62,930 nucleotides of DNA from an uncultured Streptomyces sp. (GTDB lineage: Bacteria; Actinomycetota; Actinomycetes; Streptomycetales; Streptomycetaceae). Each line of letters opens with the position of its first letter. Within the stretch, counting starts at the first letter, position 1. Below the pieces are notes generated by a model that was given only the letters and a program-made list of their open reading frames with translations, was not told the DNA's origin and made no database searches. Made by a program: the position numbers and the translations under genes. Location: NCBI RefSeq assembly GCF_947488945.1, contig NZ_CANLBS010000030.1:1-62930 (forward strand), read 5' to 3'. Of this stretch, positions 23,590 through 32,380 are shown piece by piece.

Positions 23590-25901
23590 TCGGTCACTCC
23601 CTCGGCGGCCAACGCCGCAAGTTGTTCGTCGTTCAGGCCCAGCAGTTCGCGCAGCACCTCGTGCGTGTGCTCACCGAGGAGAGGCGCGGGACGGTCGAGA
23701 GCACCGGGCGTCGCGGCAAGCCGCGCGACGATCCCCTCGTGCCGGACCGGGCCGGCCAAGGGGTGGTCCAGTACGGGATAGAAGCCGCGAGCGGCGAGCT
23801 GTTCGTCGGCCTCGACGAGGTCCTGCCCGGTTGCCACGACCGCCGCCGCCACCCCCTCGGCCTGGAGCAGTTCGGCCAGCTTGTGGCCGTCCTGCCCACT
23901 CGTCCAGGCGGCGAGGGCCGCGTCGATCTCGTCCTCGTGCGTCCGCCTGGCCTCCACATCGCCCTCGGCACAGGGGAGATCGACGAGGCGTGACAAGGCG
24001 CGCCACTGCGCTTCGTCCGTCACCGACACCGCCACCCACCGGTCGTCCCCGGCCGCCGGATACACGCCATGGGGCACGGCATACGGTGAACGGTTCGGGT
24101 GTGCGGCAGTCCGGGGATCGGTCGCACCGGCGCCGAGGACGGGTTCCAGGGCCGCCGGACCCATCGTCGCGGCCATCGCCTCCAGCTGCGACAGGTCCAC
24201 GTGCCCGCCGCCGCCCCGCGCCAGCAGGTCGAGCGTGGCGAGCACCGCGGAATTGGCCGCGATCATGTCGCCGAGTCCGAACGTCAGGCCCTGTGGCGGG
24301 CCGCCCGGATCGCGGGTCTCACTGGAAAGGCCGGACATCGCGGCGAGCGTGTCGGCGAACGTCACGGCGTTGCGCCAGGGCCCGGTCTGCCCGACTCCGG
24401 CCATCGACACCAGGATGACGTCCGCGTTCAGTTCGCGCAGCGAGGCGTAGTCCATCCCCCACCGGGCGAGCACGCCGGGGCTGAAGTTCTCCACGACGAC
24501 GTCGCAGTGCGGGACCAGTTCGCGCAGCAGCCGCCTGCCCTCCTCGGTCCGCAGGTTCAGGGCGACACCGCGCTTGTTGCGGTTGAAGTTGAGGAAGTAG
24601 CCACTGTCGTCGGGGTCCGAGCCCGGCCTCAGATGCATCGACGGCGCGAACCGCGTGGGGTCCTGACGGTGCCGCGATTCGATCTTGACGATGTCCGCAC
24701 CGTGCTCACCGAGCTGCTTGGTCACGTACGGTCCGGCCAGCACCCAGGTCAGATCGAGGATCCTGACCCCTTCCAGAGCCTTGGACCGCGGCTGCCCGTC
24801 ACGTCCGCGCGCCTTCCCCGGCCGCGTCGTGGGCCATGGCGCTTCGCCCGGAGCGACCTCCCGGAGCGCGGGCAGAGCGACCGGCCGGGGCAGCGCCGCC
24901 CACGGGAACCCGACGTCCTCGACGCCGCCGTCCGGCAGCCCAGCGCCCGTGATGGTGACCAGAGACGCGCGATCGCGCAGTTGCGGGTTGGCGGTCAGCC
25001 GCTCGGGCGGCGCCACCTCCGCCCACGGCAAGGCACGCTCCCGCGCCTCGGCGGCCAGCGCGGCCGCCGGGCGCCGCGCCGCGAACCGCTGCACGAGAGC
25101 GTCCACGTGAGCGCGCCGCCGCCATCGGAACGCGGCGTCCTGCCAGTGCTCGTCGAGCAGATCATCCGCCTCTCCTCCCTCGGCCATCCATGCCAGCAGG
25201 TCGGTCCACATCCGGTCGCTACCCGAGTAACCCCCGGCCACGTAACCGTCCGCCGCCTCGAAGATCCGGTGCGCGACGTGCTCGTACACCCCTCCGTTGC
25301 GTACGGGGAATCGTCCGGCGTGGATCCACGCGAGCGCGCCGGTCTCCAGCGTGGCGGCGGTGGCCTCCTGCACGGAGACGTCAACCAGCTGAGGGGTGCC
25401 CGACACGACGGCCAGGAGCGCCCCGATCGCGGCGTGAGCGCCTGCGGTCTGCAGTGCCTGCTCCCGCGGCGGCGGCTTGGGCTGCCCGTCAGGGCGCCCT
25501 CCGAGCCAGGTCATGCCGCCGGCCGAGGCCAGAACCAGGTCGTCGCCGGTCCAGTCGCGGTGCGGCCCGGTCAGCCCGAAGGGCGTCACGACCACGTGCA
25601 CGGCGTGCGGCCAGCGGGAGGAGCCGTCCTGTCGCAGTCCCCGCAGCCGTGCCACGGGTCCGCTCTCCAGAACGATGTCGGCAGCCGCCGCCAACGCGTC
25701 CAGTTCCACCGCGTCGCGTACCGGTGTCCAGCGCTTGCCCGCGTGCCAGTGGGCGCGGGCCGCCGGACCAAGATCCGCACCCGACTCGGTCCTTACGACG
25801 TGGGTTCCGATCCCCACGAGCAGCCGGGCACCCTGGAAGGCGAGTTCATCGGTCAGATCGAGCACGCGCAGCGGCGACGGGTCCGGTTCTGTTCGCACCA
25901 C
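23586..25901 (-). CDS. Fused double-domain type III CoA-transferase (CaiB/BaiF)
   Basis: A 771-aa protein, about twice the normal ~400-aa length. Residues ~10-370 form one CaiB-like copy (LRVLDLTDELAFQGARLLVG, THVVRTESG, TPFGLTGPHRDW). After a linker (RGRDGQPRSKALEG) comes a second, more canonical copy (VRILDLTWVLAGPYVTKQL, GADIVKIESRHRQDPTRF, FNFNRNKRGVALNLRTEEG, DVVVENFSPGVLARWGMDY). These enzymes move CoA between acids and normally work as interlocked dimers; the fusion joins both protomers in one chain. The first copy looks more diverged and may be structural. GTG 25901 follows GGAGGAG. It is the lead gene of a two-gene unit with the crotonase. Confidence 0.9.
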   Translation of the reverse strand: MVRTEPDPSPLRVLDLTDELAFQGARLLVGIGTHVVRTESGADLGPAARAHWHAGKRWTPVRDAVELDALAAAADIVLESGPVARLRGLRQDGSSRWPHAVHVVVTPFGLTGPHRDWTGDDLVLASAGGMTWLGGRPDGQPKPPPREQALQTAGAHAAIGALLAVVSGTPQLVDVSVQEATAATLETGALAWIHAGRFPVRNGGVYEHVAHRIFEAADGYVAGGYSGSDRMWTDLLAWMAEGGEADDLLDEHWQDAAFRWRRRAHVDALVQRFAARRPAAALAAEARERALPWAEVAPPERLTANPQLRDRASLVTITGAGLPDGGVEDVGFPWAALPRPVALPALREVAPGEAPWPTTRPGKARGRDGQPRSKALEGVRILDLTWVLAGPYVTKQLGEHGADIVKIESRHRQDPTRFAPSMHLRPGSDPDDSGYFLNFNRNKRGVALNLRTEEGRRLLRELVPHCDVVVENFSPGVLARWGMDYASLRELNADVILVSMAGVGQTGPWRNAVTFADTLAAMSGLSSETRDPGGPPQGLTFGLGDMIAANSAVLATLDLLARGGGGHVDLSQLEAMAATMGPAALEPVLGAGATDPRTAAHPNRSPYAVPHGVYPAAGDDRWVAVSVTDEAQWRALSRLVDLPCAEGDVEARRTHEDEIDAALAAWTSGQDGHKLAELLQAEGVAAAVVATGQDLVEADEQLAARGFYPVLDHPLAGPVRHEGIVARLAATPGALDRPAPLLGEHTHEVLRELLGLNDEQLAALAAEGVTE

Positions 25902-26013
25902 GGCTCCTCCTCACATGTCCGCAGCCTTTGCGGGCACCTCACGATCACCGCGGGAGGAGAGGCGGGCCACCACCTCGTTCTGCTGACCGGACTGGGACCG
26001 CTGCCGCGCGTCG

Positions 26014-26853
26014 TCAGCTCGCGACGACCCGCACGGCGGTCGGGCTCGGTTTCGGTGCGCGCGCCGCGTGAGCCGTGTCGTAAGACGTCTTCTGCGCCAC
26101 ACCGCGCGCGATGCTCTCCGCCGTGGCCTGGACCGCCGCCAGGTACCGGTCCGCCGACACCTGCGCCACCGGCGCGGTGACCGAGAGCGCCGCGTACTGC
26201 GACCCGGGCAGCGCCACCGGTACGGCGAGACTGGCGTACCCGGCTCTGACCCCCTCGATCTCGAGCGCGTATCCCTGGAGTGCCGCCCTGGCCAGCCGCT
26301 GGGCCAGCACCCCGGGGTCCGTCACGGAGCGGGCGGCCAGCACCGGGAACCCGGCACTGGCGATGGCCGCGACCCTTTCGGGCCCGTCCGGGGCCAGGGA
26401 GAGCAGCAGCTGACCGGTCGCCGTGCAGGAGGCGGGCAGCCTGCCGCCGACGTACGAGTGTGTGAGCACGTTGGCCTCACCGGCGATCTTCTCCAGGAAC
26501 AGCACATGCGTGCCGTCGAGGACCGCCAGGTGCACGGCCGTACGGGTCCGGGTGAACAGGTCGGTCATCAGCGGGCGGGCCACGCTGCGCAGCACGGCGG
26601 ACGCGGGCACGCGCTGTCCGAGATGAAAGAGCCTGATGCCGAGTTCGTAGGTGTCACCGTGCCGGTCGAGAAGTCCCCACCGCACCAGTTCCTGGGCGAG
26701 GCGGTACGCCGACGCCTTGGGCACGCCCGATCGGCGGCTCAGCTCGCTCAGCCGCAGCCGGTCCGCCCCCGACTCGAACGCGGCGAGGAGCAGCTGAGCC
26801 TTGCCCAGGACGGAATTCGGCAGCAGGACGTCCTCGTCGGCGTACGATTCCAT
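26014..26853 (-). CDS. IclR-family transcriptional regulator 2
   Basis: A 279-aa IclR protein. The HTH is LRLSELSRRSGVPKASAYRLAQELVRWGLL; the effector domain carries FLEKIAGEANVLTHSYVGGR and SCTATGQLLLSLAPDG. It is paralogous to regulator 1 (both contain a PNSVLGK/MNSVLGK-like start and RLAQELVxWGLL). ATG 26853 has AAGGGGA at good spacing, which excludes the longer upstream frame. It lies between the CoA-transferase and MHS carrier genes and is convergent with neither; all three run on the minus strand. It may control the uptake/CoA module, or compete with regulator 1 for the shared palindromes. Confidence 0.9.
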   Translation of the reverse strand: MESYADEDVLLPNSVLGKAQLLLAAFESGADRLRLSELSRRSGVPKASAYRLAQELVRWGLLDRHGDTYELGIRLFHLGQRVPASAVLRSVARPLMTDLFTRTRTAVHLAVLDGTHVLFLEKIAGEANVLTHSYVGGRLPASCTATGQLLLSLAPDGPERVAAIASAGFPVLAARSVTDPGVLAQRLARAALQGYALEIEGVRAGYASLAVPVALPGSQYAALSVTAPVAQVSADRYLAAVQATAESIARGVAQKTSYDTAHAARAPKPSPTAVRVVAS

Positions 26854-26902
26854 CAGCGTCCCCTTACTTTGTCGCATGGCGGTACAGGCCATTTGAAGTG
26901 CA

Positions 26903-26917
26903 GCAACGCCATGTTGC
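26903..26917. promoter_or_regulatory. Palindrome upstream of IclR regulator 2
   Basis: GCAAC-GCCAT-GTTGC, a perfect 5-bp inverted repeat within a longer imperfect TGCA...TGCA frame. It is 50 bp upstream of the regulator's ATG and just past the MFS stop. The position fits an autoregulatory site, distinct from the GGTCCGC motif. Confidence 0.4.
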
Positions 26918-26940
26918 ATAGAGGGGCGGGGATGTGAACA

Positions 26941-28290
26941 TCAGGCAACAGGCGTGGTGACGTTCTCCTTCCGGGGCCGGTCGGCGCCCTGCGGGGGTTG
27001 CTGCCCGGGGTCGTCCGGGATGTGCGCGAAGAAGACCAGCGCCACCAGTGTGACGAGTGCCATTCCCATGGTCAGCAGCGCGACCGGCAGGAAGTGCCCC
27101 GTGGCGGCCAGCAGCGCCGTCGCCACCAACGGCGACAGACCGCCGGCGATCGCCGAAGACAGCTCGTGGCCCAGCGCCATCCCGGAGTACCTGGTGCTGG
27201 TCGAGAACAGCTCCGAGAAGTAGGAGGGCTGGACGCCGATCATCGCGGCGATGGCGACGTGGCCGACGATGAACGCCACCCACACCGCGGCGGGCCTCCC
27301 CGTGTCCATGAGGAGGAAGAACGGCGCCGCCCACAGCAGCATGCCGATCGCCCCGCCCAGGTAGACGGGGCGCCTGCCCACCCTGTCGGAGAGCCGGCCG
27401 AAGACGACCATCATCGCCGAGTCCACCAGCATCCCGACGATCCCGGCCCACAGCAGCACGGTCGAGGAGATCCCCACGTACGCCCCGTACACGAGGGAGA
27501 AGGACATGAAGATGTAGCTGGCGCCGCTGTCGGCGAAGCGCAGCGCCATCGCGAACAGCACCTGGCGCGGATGCCGATGCAGCACTTCCCGCAGCGGCGA
27601 ATGAGGCGCGCTCCCGGCTTCGGTGGACTCCGCCTCGAAGTGGTCGGTCTCGCCGAGATTGCGGCGGATGTAGATTCCCACCACGAAGATCACCGCACTG
27701 GCCAGGAACGGGAGCCGCCATCCCCAGGCGAGGAAGCCGTCCCCGGACACCTGCTGGGCGAGCCACAGCGCCAGAGCCGACAGGACGAAGCCCAGGCCCA
27801 TGCCGCAGGAGCTGAACGAGGCGAGGAACCCACGGCGCTCGGCCGGGACGTTCTCGGTGATGATGAGGACGCCGCCGCCCCACTCGCCACCGGCCGCAGC
27901 TCCCTGGAGCACCCGTAGCAGTAGCAGAAGCAGCGGGGAGAGCAGACCCGCCGTGGAGTACGACGGCAGCAGCCCCATGCAGAAGGTGGCGACGCCCATC
28001 AGCGAGAGCGTTCCCATCAGCGCGGCCTTGCGCCCCCGCCGGTCACCGATGTGTCCGAAGACCAGACCCCCGATGGGCCGGGCGGCGAACCCCACGGCAT
28101 GGCCGGCCAGGGCCGCGATGGTGCCGAGCAGCGGATGCCCACCGGAGGGGAAGAAGACCGTGCCGAGGACCAGTGCGGCAGCGGTGGTGTAGAGGAAGAA
28201 GTCGTACCACTCCATCATGTTGCCGGCGACGGACGCGATGACCACGCGTCGCGTCGTGGACGCGCCCTCGGTCGTGCTCTTGCGGGGCAT
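26941..28290 (-). CDS. MHS-family MFS carrier (metabolite:H+ symporter)
   Basis: A 449-aa, 12-TM carrier. Diagnostic motifs are EWYDFFLYTTAAALV near TM1, RPIGGLVFGHIGDRRGRK in the TM2-3 loop and LLRVLQGAAAGGEWGGGVL in TM4, all of the shikimate/proline/alpha-ketoglutarate permease group. ATG 28290 is set by AAGGAG. It is transcribed divergently from the first ABC binding protein. In a catabolic island it most likely imports an aromatic or aliphatic acid with protons. A second, unrelated-locus MHS carrier occurs at 54631. Confidence 0.92.
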   Translation of the reverse strand: MPRKSTTEGASTTRRVVIASVAGNMMEWYDFFLYTTAAALVLGTVFFPSGGHPLLGTIAALAGHAVGFAARPIGGLVFGHIGDRRGRKAALMGTLSLMGVATFCMGLLPSYSTAGLLSPLLLLLLRVLQGAAAGGEWGGGVLIITENVPAERRGFLASFSSCGMGLGFVLSALALWLAQQVSGDGFLAWGWRLPFLASAVIFVVGIYIRRNLGETDHFEAESTEAGSAPHSPLREVLHRHPRQVLFAMALRFADSGASYIFMSFSLVYGAYVGISSTVLLWAGIVGMLVDSAMMVVFGRLSDRVGRRPVYLGGAIGMLLWAAPFFLLMDTGRPAAVWVAFIVGHVAIAAMIGVQPSYFSELFSTSTRYSGMALGHELSSAIAGGLSPLVATALLAATGHFLPVALLTMGMALVTLVALVFFAHIPDDPGQQPPQGADRPRKENVTTPVA

Positions 28291-28454
28291 GTGTGCTCCT
28301 TGCCGTTCGAGCCTGGGATCGGTGGAGCGTACGAAGCGGTACATGCTGTCTCAATCGTCTCGGTCCGCCAGGTGGGACACCGCGCTTTCCGTCGGTCTTC
28401 CGGGGTGCCAGGTTTCCGCCACCTCGACAGCACTCCGACCGGAGGTCGTTTGCG
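28291..28454. promoter_or_regulatory. Divergent promoter region, MHS carrier / ABC binding protein 1
   Basis: A 164-bp divergent region. At 28362-28378 GGTCCGCCAGGTGGGAC has a good left half of the island operator but a poor right half; it may be a degenerate site or chance. GGAGG precedes the plus-strand ATG. Confidence 0.35.
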
Positions 28455-29432
28455 ATGTTCCGTCTCCACCGCACGGCAGGGCGCCCGGCTGCCGCCCTGC
28501 TCGCACTCCTCCTCGCCACTGCCTGCGGCGCCGGCACCACCGACTCGGCGGGTTCCGCGGGCGGCGGGAGCCAGACCGTCCGGATCGCCCTCGGCGTCGA
28601 TGCCTCGTACGCCCCGCTGTATCTCGCCGCCGAGCGTGGCATGTTCAAAAAGGCCGGCCTCGACGTACAACTGATGAAGGTGGAGGGCGGCCCCGCCGCC
28701 GCCCAGGCGGTCACGGCCGGTTCCGCACAGATCTCCGCCAACGCCGACTCCACCGCGCTGCCGCAGATGGTGAGCAACCCGCGGCTGCGCGCCCTGGGCG
28801 TCTTCCAGTCCTCGGGCCGCTACCTCAAGGTCGTGCTGCGCAAAGGCGTCACCTCGCCGCGCCAGATCAAGAGGATGGGCTCGATCCAGGGCCTCGGCCT
28901 GTACGCGACGCACGAGTACCTGCGGCACCACAGCATCGACCCGGACTCCGTGAAGATCCAGCAGAGCGCGCCGCAGGAGATCCCCACCATGCTCCAGCGT
29001 GGCGACATCGACGGCTACATCCTCTTCGACCCCTGGGTGACCAAGGGCGTCGAGGCGGGGGGACACATCGCCGGCTCCATCGGCGACTTCGGCGTGACGT
29101 ACAGGCAGTGGCTTCTCGCGGACGACAAGTGGCTGAAGGACAACCAGGTACTCGCCGGGAAGGTCTTCAAGGTGGTCGCCGAGGCCGACCGGCTGGTGGC
29201 GAAGGACCCGCACGCGGCAGCCCTGGCAGCGCACGAGCAGGCCCAGCTGCCGGTCGCGGGAACAGAGAAGGCGCTCGGCGAGATCTCGTTCGAGTCCCGG
29301 GCTCTGACGACGGCCGATGTCGCGTCCTCGCGCCGGATCGTGGACTTCCTCCTGGAGCAGCACCTCGTCAGAAGCGCTCCTGAACTCGACACGGTACTTC
29401 TGCGCGGTTGGTACGACAGGTATGCCGGATGA
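28455..29432 (+). CDS. ABC transporter substrate-binding lipoprotein 1 (NMT1/TauA/SsuA-like)
   Basis: A 325-aa lipoprotein: hydrophobic leader and lipobox LLATAC with Cys24 as the acylated residue. The mature part follows the NMT1/SsuA pattern: RIALGVDASYAPLYLAAERGMFKKAGLDVQLM, then SAQISANADSTALPQM and the hinge region GYILFDPWVTKG. These proteins bind sulfonates, taurine, pyrimidine precursors or aromatic acids. Its paralogue at 29576 shares VDASYAP, SGRYLKVVL and DPW/EPW motifs, so they arose by tandem duplication. ATG 28455 has GGAGG upstream. There is a 143-bp gap with an operator before the next gene, so the two binding proteins may be expressed differently. Confidence 0.9.
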   Translation: MFRLHRTAGRPAAALLALLLATACGAGTTDSAGSAGGGSQTVRIALGVDASYAPLYLAAERGMFKKAGLDVQLMKVEGGPAAAQAVTAGSAQISANADSTALPQMVSNPRLRALGVFQSSGRYLKVVLRKGVTSPRQIKRMGSIQGLGLYATHEYLRHHSIDPDSVKIQQSAPQEIPTMLQRGDIDGYILFDPWVTKGVEAGGHIAGSIGDFGVTYRQWLLADDKWLKDNQVLAGKVFKVVAEADRLVAKDPHAAALAAHEQAQLPVAGTEKALGEISFESRALTTADVASSRRIVDFLLEQHLVRSAPELDTVLLRGWYDRYAG

Positions 29433-29459
29433 CCGGCTCAGACGAATCATTCCCCGGCC

Positions 29460-29476
29460 GGTCCGCTGAGCGGACC
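29460..29476. promoter_or_regulatory. Perfect palindromic IclR-type operator (site 6)
   Basis: GGTCCGC-TGA-GCGGACC, a perfect 7-bp inverted repeat around 3 bp. It is ~100 bp upstream of the binding protein 2/ATPase/permease/MDR operon and is the best copy of the motif found at 5523, 12674, 17452, 17480 and 21901. Confidence 0.7.
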
Positions 29477-29575
29477 TCCGTGCATGCACCTGCCCTCCGA
29501 CCGGCAGTAGCGTGCGCCAACTCCCCAGCCAGTAACTCGATGACCTGCCGAAAAGCGTCCCGATCCGAGGTGGCC

Positions 29576-30589
29576 ATGAAGACCGCGTCTCACCCGAACA
29601 CCCGCCCGACAGGGCGCATCACCGGCTCCGCTCTCCTGACCGCCGCACTGTTCGCGGCAACCGCGTGCGGCGCGGGCACCACCGACGCGGGGGCCGGTTC
29701 GGGCTCCGGCGGGGCGGGTGAGCACCTTCGCATCGCGGTCGGTGTCGACGCCTCGTACGCGCCGTTCTTCGTCGCCGGTGCCGAGGGTCTGTGGGCCAAG
29801 CACGGGGTGGATGTCGACCTCGTACAGTTCGCCAAAGGCGGGGAAGGCGTCGACGCCCTCAGTGCCGGACAGGTCCAGATGGCGGGGAACTCCGACGCCA
29901 CCACCATCGGGCTGCTCGGACAGAACCCGGACCTGCGCTCACTCCTCGTGTACGAGGACTCCGGGCGTTACCTCAAAGTCGTTCTGGCGCCCGAGGTGAA
30001 GTCACCGTCCGAGATTCACAAGATGGCCGTGGTGCCGGGCCTGTCCGAACTGGCCGCCACGCGTTTCCTGGAATCGAAGGGCATCAAGCCGGGCTCGGTC
30101 GAATTCGTCACGGCCGACCCCGCCGAGATACCGGCCCTCACCAAGAAGGGCGATGTGGACGCTTACGTCCTGTGGGAGCCGTGGCCGGCCAAGGGAGCGG
30201 AACTGGGCTTGCGAATCAAGGAGACCACGGGCGACTACGGCCTCAGCTACCAGCACTGGCTGCTCTCGACCTCTTCCTGGCTCGAGGACCACAAGGACGT
30301 CGCCGCCCAGGTGGCCGCGGCCCTCGCGGAAGCGGCCCGGAAGACCGAGAGCGATCCACAGGCCGCCGCACAGGCCACCCAGGACGCCGCGAAGATCCCC
30401 ACCGCTCAGACCGTGAACGCGGTGAAGGAGATCGACTTCGCCGTCCGCGACTTCACGGCCGAGGACCTGAAGGGCTATGAGGACACCGCCCGCTTCTACT
30501 CGGACACCGGCAAACTCAAGGCCCGCCCCGACGTGACCCGCACCGTCCAACGAGGCTGGCTTCCCGCCAACACAGAGGTGTCCCGATGA
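29576..30589 (+). CDS. ABC transporter substrate-binding lipoprotein 2 (NMT1/TauA/SsuA-like)
   Basis: A 337-aa lipoprotein with lipobox FAATAC (Cys31). It is paralogous to the upstream binding protein: RIAVGVDASYAPFFVAGAEG, SGRYLKVVLAPEVKSP, DAYVLWEPWPAKG. The spacer after the lipid Cys is Gly/Ser-rich. ATG 29576 follows GAGGTGG. Its stop overlaps the ATPase start (ATGA), so this copy is the one directly coupled to the transporter. Two binding proteins for one importer would broaden the range of substrates captured. Confidence 0.9.
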   Translation: MKTASHPNTRPTGRITGSALLTAALFAATACGAGTTDAGAGSGSGGAGEHLRIAVGVDASYAPFFVAGAEGLWAKHGVDVDLVQFAKGGEGVDALSAGQVQMAGNSDATTIGLLGQNPDLRSLLVYEDSGRYLKVVLAPEVKSPSEIHKMAVVPGLSELAATRFLESKGIKPGSVEFVTADPAEIPALTKKGDVDAYVLWEPWPAKGAELGLRIKETTGDYGLSYQHWLLSTSSWLEDHKDVAAQVAAALAEAARKTESDPQAAAQATQDAAKIPTAQTVNAVKEIDFAVRDFTAEDLKGYEDTARFYSDTGKLKARPDVTRTVQRGWLPANTEVSR

Positions 30590-31491
30590 CCGAGGCGACC
30601 AAGGGGATCGATAAAGAGACGGCACCGGCGACCGGCGTCGGAGCCACAACCAGGACCGGCCCCCGCAGTGAAGGGGCGGCCGGACGTGGCGCGGCCTTGC
30701 GCGTCGAAGGAGCGGGCATCTCCTTCGGTGACTTCCGGGCCGTCCAGGGCATCGATCTGGACATTCCGGCCGGCGAGTTCCTCTGCCTGCTCGGCCCGAG
30801 CGGCTGCGGCAAGTCGACGCTGCTGTCTTCCATGGCCGGCTTCGTCCAGCTCAGCGAGGGGTCTCTCACCGCGAACGGCGTCCCCGTCAGCGGCCCCGAC
30901 CCGGAACTCGGCATGGTCTTCCAGAGCAGCGAGGCCCTCTTCGACTGGATGACGGTGCACCAGAACGTCACCTTCGGGCCCCGTATGCGCGGTCGAAGCC
31001 GCACAGAACAGAACCGGGTGGCCGACGAGTTCCTCGGCCTGGTCGGCCTGCGCCACTGCGCGGACCGCTACCCCGGCCAGCTCAGCGGCGGCATGCGCCA
31101 GCGCGTCCAGATCGCACGGGTCCTCGCCAACGAACCGGGCGTCGTCCTCATGGACGAGCCCTTCGGCGCGCTCGACGCGCAGACCCGGCAGGTGCTGCAA
31201 CAGGAGACGGCCCGCATCTGGCGGGCGTCCGGCTGCACCGTCGTCTTCGTCACGCACGACATCGACGAGGCGATCCTCCTCGCCGACCGGGTAGCCGTCA
31301 TGACGGCGGGCCCGGCGGCCTCGATCAAGTCCCTGTACACGGTCGACCTGCCCCGTCCCCGCGACGAGTCCGACCCCGTCGCCCGGCGCCTGCGCGACCG
31401 GTTGCGCGAGGACATCGGAGAAGAGGTCCGCAAGGCCATGCGCGACCAAGGACTCGACGACCGACTCGACCGAGAGGCGACGGGCGCATGA
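30586..31491 (+). CDS. ABC transporter ATPase (TauB/SsuB-like)
   Basis: A 301-aa ATPase. After a ~40-aa variable leader it shows Walker A GPSGCGKSTLL, the Q-loop in GMVFQSSEALFDW, signature LSGGMRQRVQIARVLA, Walker B VVLMDEPFGALD and the switch His in VFVTHDIDEA. It powers uptake through the permease encoded next, with which it overlaps by 4 bp. The Ser/Glu after the Q-loop (QSSEAL) deviates from the usual QDxxLLPW. The family normally imports sulfonates or other small anions. Confidence 0.93.
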   Translation: MTEATKGIDKETAPATGVGATTRTGPRSEGAAGRGAALRVEGAGISFGDFRAVQGIDLDIPAGEFLCLLGPSGCGKSTLLSSMAGFVQLSEGSLTANGVPVSGPDPELGMVFQSSEALFDWMTVHQNVTFGPRMRGRSRTEQNRVADEFLGLVGLRHCADRYPGQLSGGMRQRVQIARVLANEPGVVLMDEPFGALDAQTRQVLQQETARIWRASGCTVVFVTHDIDEAILLADRVAVMTAGPAASIKSLYTVDLPRPRDESDPVARRLRDRLREDIGEEVRKAMRDQGLDDRLDREATGA

Positions 31492-32315
31492 CGATCACCA
31501 CAACCGAGGCTTCGGCCCCGCCCCGCACACGCCCGCGCCGCATCCCTGAGGTGGGCGGCGGGCAAGGGCTGCGCATCCTCGGCCTGTACGCCCTCGCCGT
31601 ACTCGTCGGCCTGAGTGTCTGGCAACTCGTCGCCATGAAGTACGGCCCTTCCCTGGTCGCCTCGCCGCGGGAGACCCTGTCGGCCGCCGGTGAACTGGCG
31701 TCCGACGGCACCCTGGGCAACTCGGTCATCGCCTCCAGCCGACGCATCCTGATCGGCTGGGGCCTCGGCGTCGTGGTGGGCGCCCCGGTCGGCCTGCTCA
31801 TCGGCCAGATCAGGATCGTCCGCCAGTTCCTGGAGCCGTACATCGAGTTCTTCCGCTTCATCCCGCCCGTCGCCTTCGTGACCCTGGCCGTGGTGTGGCT
31901 GGGCATCGGCGAGACGTCGAAGGTGGTCCTGATCTTCTACACGGCCGTCTTCATCGTCACCCTCAACACCAGCGCGGGCGTGATGGCCGTCAACGAGTCC
32001 AAGCTGCGGGCGGCGGCCAGCCTCGGAGCGAGCCGCAGCCAGGTCCTGCGGCGCATCGTGTTGCCGTCCACCGTCCCGTACATCCTCACGGGCGCCCGCC
32101 TGGCCATGGGCAACAGCTTCCTGACGATCGTCTCCGCCGAGATCGTCGCCGCCCAGGTGGGCCTCGGCTCCCTGATCTGGACCTCCCGCAACTACGGCCG
32201 CATCGACTGGGTCTTCGTCGGCATCATCACCCTCGGCCTCCTGGGCCTCGTCTACGACCGTGTGCTGCGCCTGATCGCGATGCGTGTACTGCGCAAGTAT
32301 GGAGTTAACGTGTAA
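31488..32315 (+). CDS. ABC transporter permease (TauC/SsuC-like)
   Basis: A 275-aa inner-membrane subunit with about six membrane segments and the EAA loop KLRAAASLGASRSQVLRRIVLPSTVPYILTG-type region (near residues 170-200) that docks the ATPase. The ATG overlaps the ATPase stop. It forms the channel of the TauABC/SsuABC-type importer with the two binding proteins. The following spacer holds a 15-bp direct repeat and then the MDR gene, so the operon probably continues to 33352. Confidence 0.93.
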   Translation: MTITTTEASAPPRTRPRRIPEVGGGQGLRILGLYALAVLVGLSVWQLVAMKYGPSLVASPRETLSAAGELASDGTLGNSVIASSRRILIGWGLGVVVGAPVGLLIGQIRIVRQFLEPYIEFFRFIPPVAFVTLAVVWLGIGETSKVVLIFYTAVFIVTLNTSAGVMAVNESKLRAAASLGASRSQVLRRIVLPSTVPYILTGARLAMGNSFLTIVSAEIVAAQVGLGSLIWTSRNYGRIDWVFVGIITLGLLGLVYDRVLRLIAMRVLRKYGVNV

Positions 32316-32327
32316 AGGGGGCATGGT

Positions 32328-32363
32328 GACCAACGGGGGAAGCGCAGCGACCAACGGGGGAAG
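32328..32363 (+). repeat. 15-bp tandem direct repeat, period 21
   Basis: GACCAACGGGGGAAG occurs at 32328-32342 and again at 32349-32363, between the permease stop and the MDR start. The second copy leads into the region that carries the MDR ribosome site (ACGGAG). It probably arose by local slippage; it could also duplicate a ribosome-site-like segment. Confidence 0.7.
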
Positions 32364-32380
32364 AACGGAGAACTCAGCAC

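Noticed and set aside
28362..28378. A seventh copy of the IclR-type operator upstream of ABC binding protein 1
   Set aside because: Only the left half matches; the right half departs strongly, so it is mentioned but not counted.
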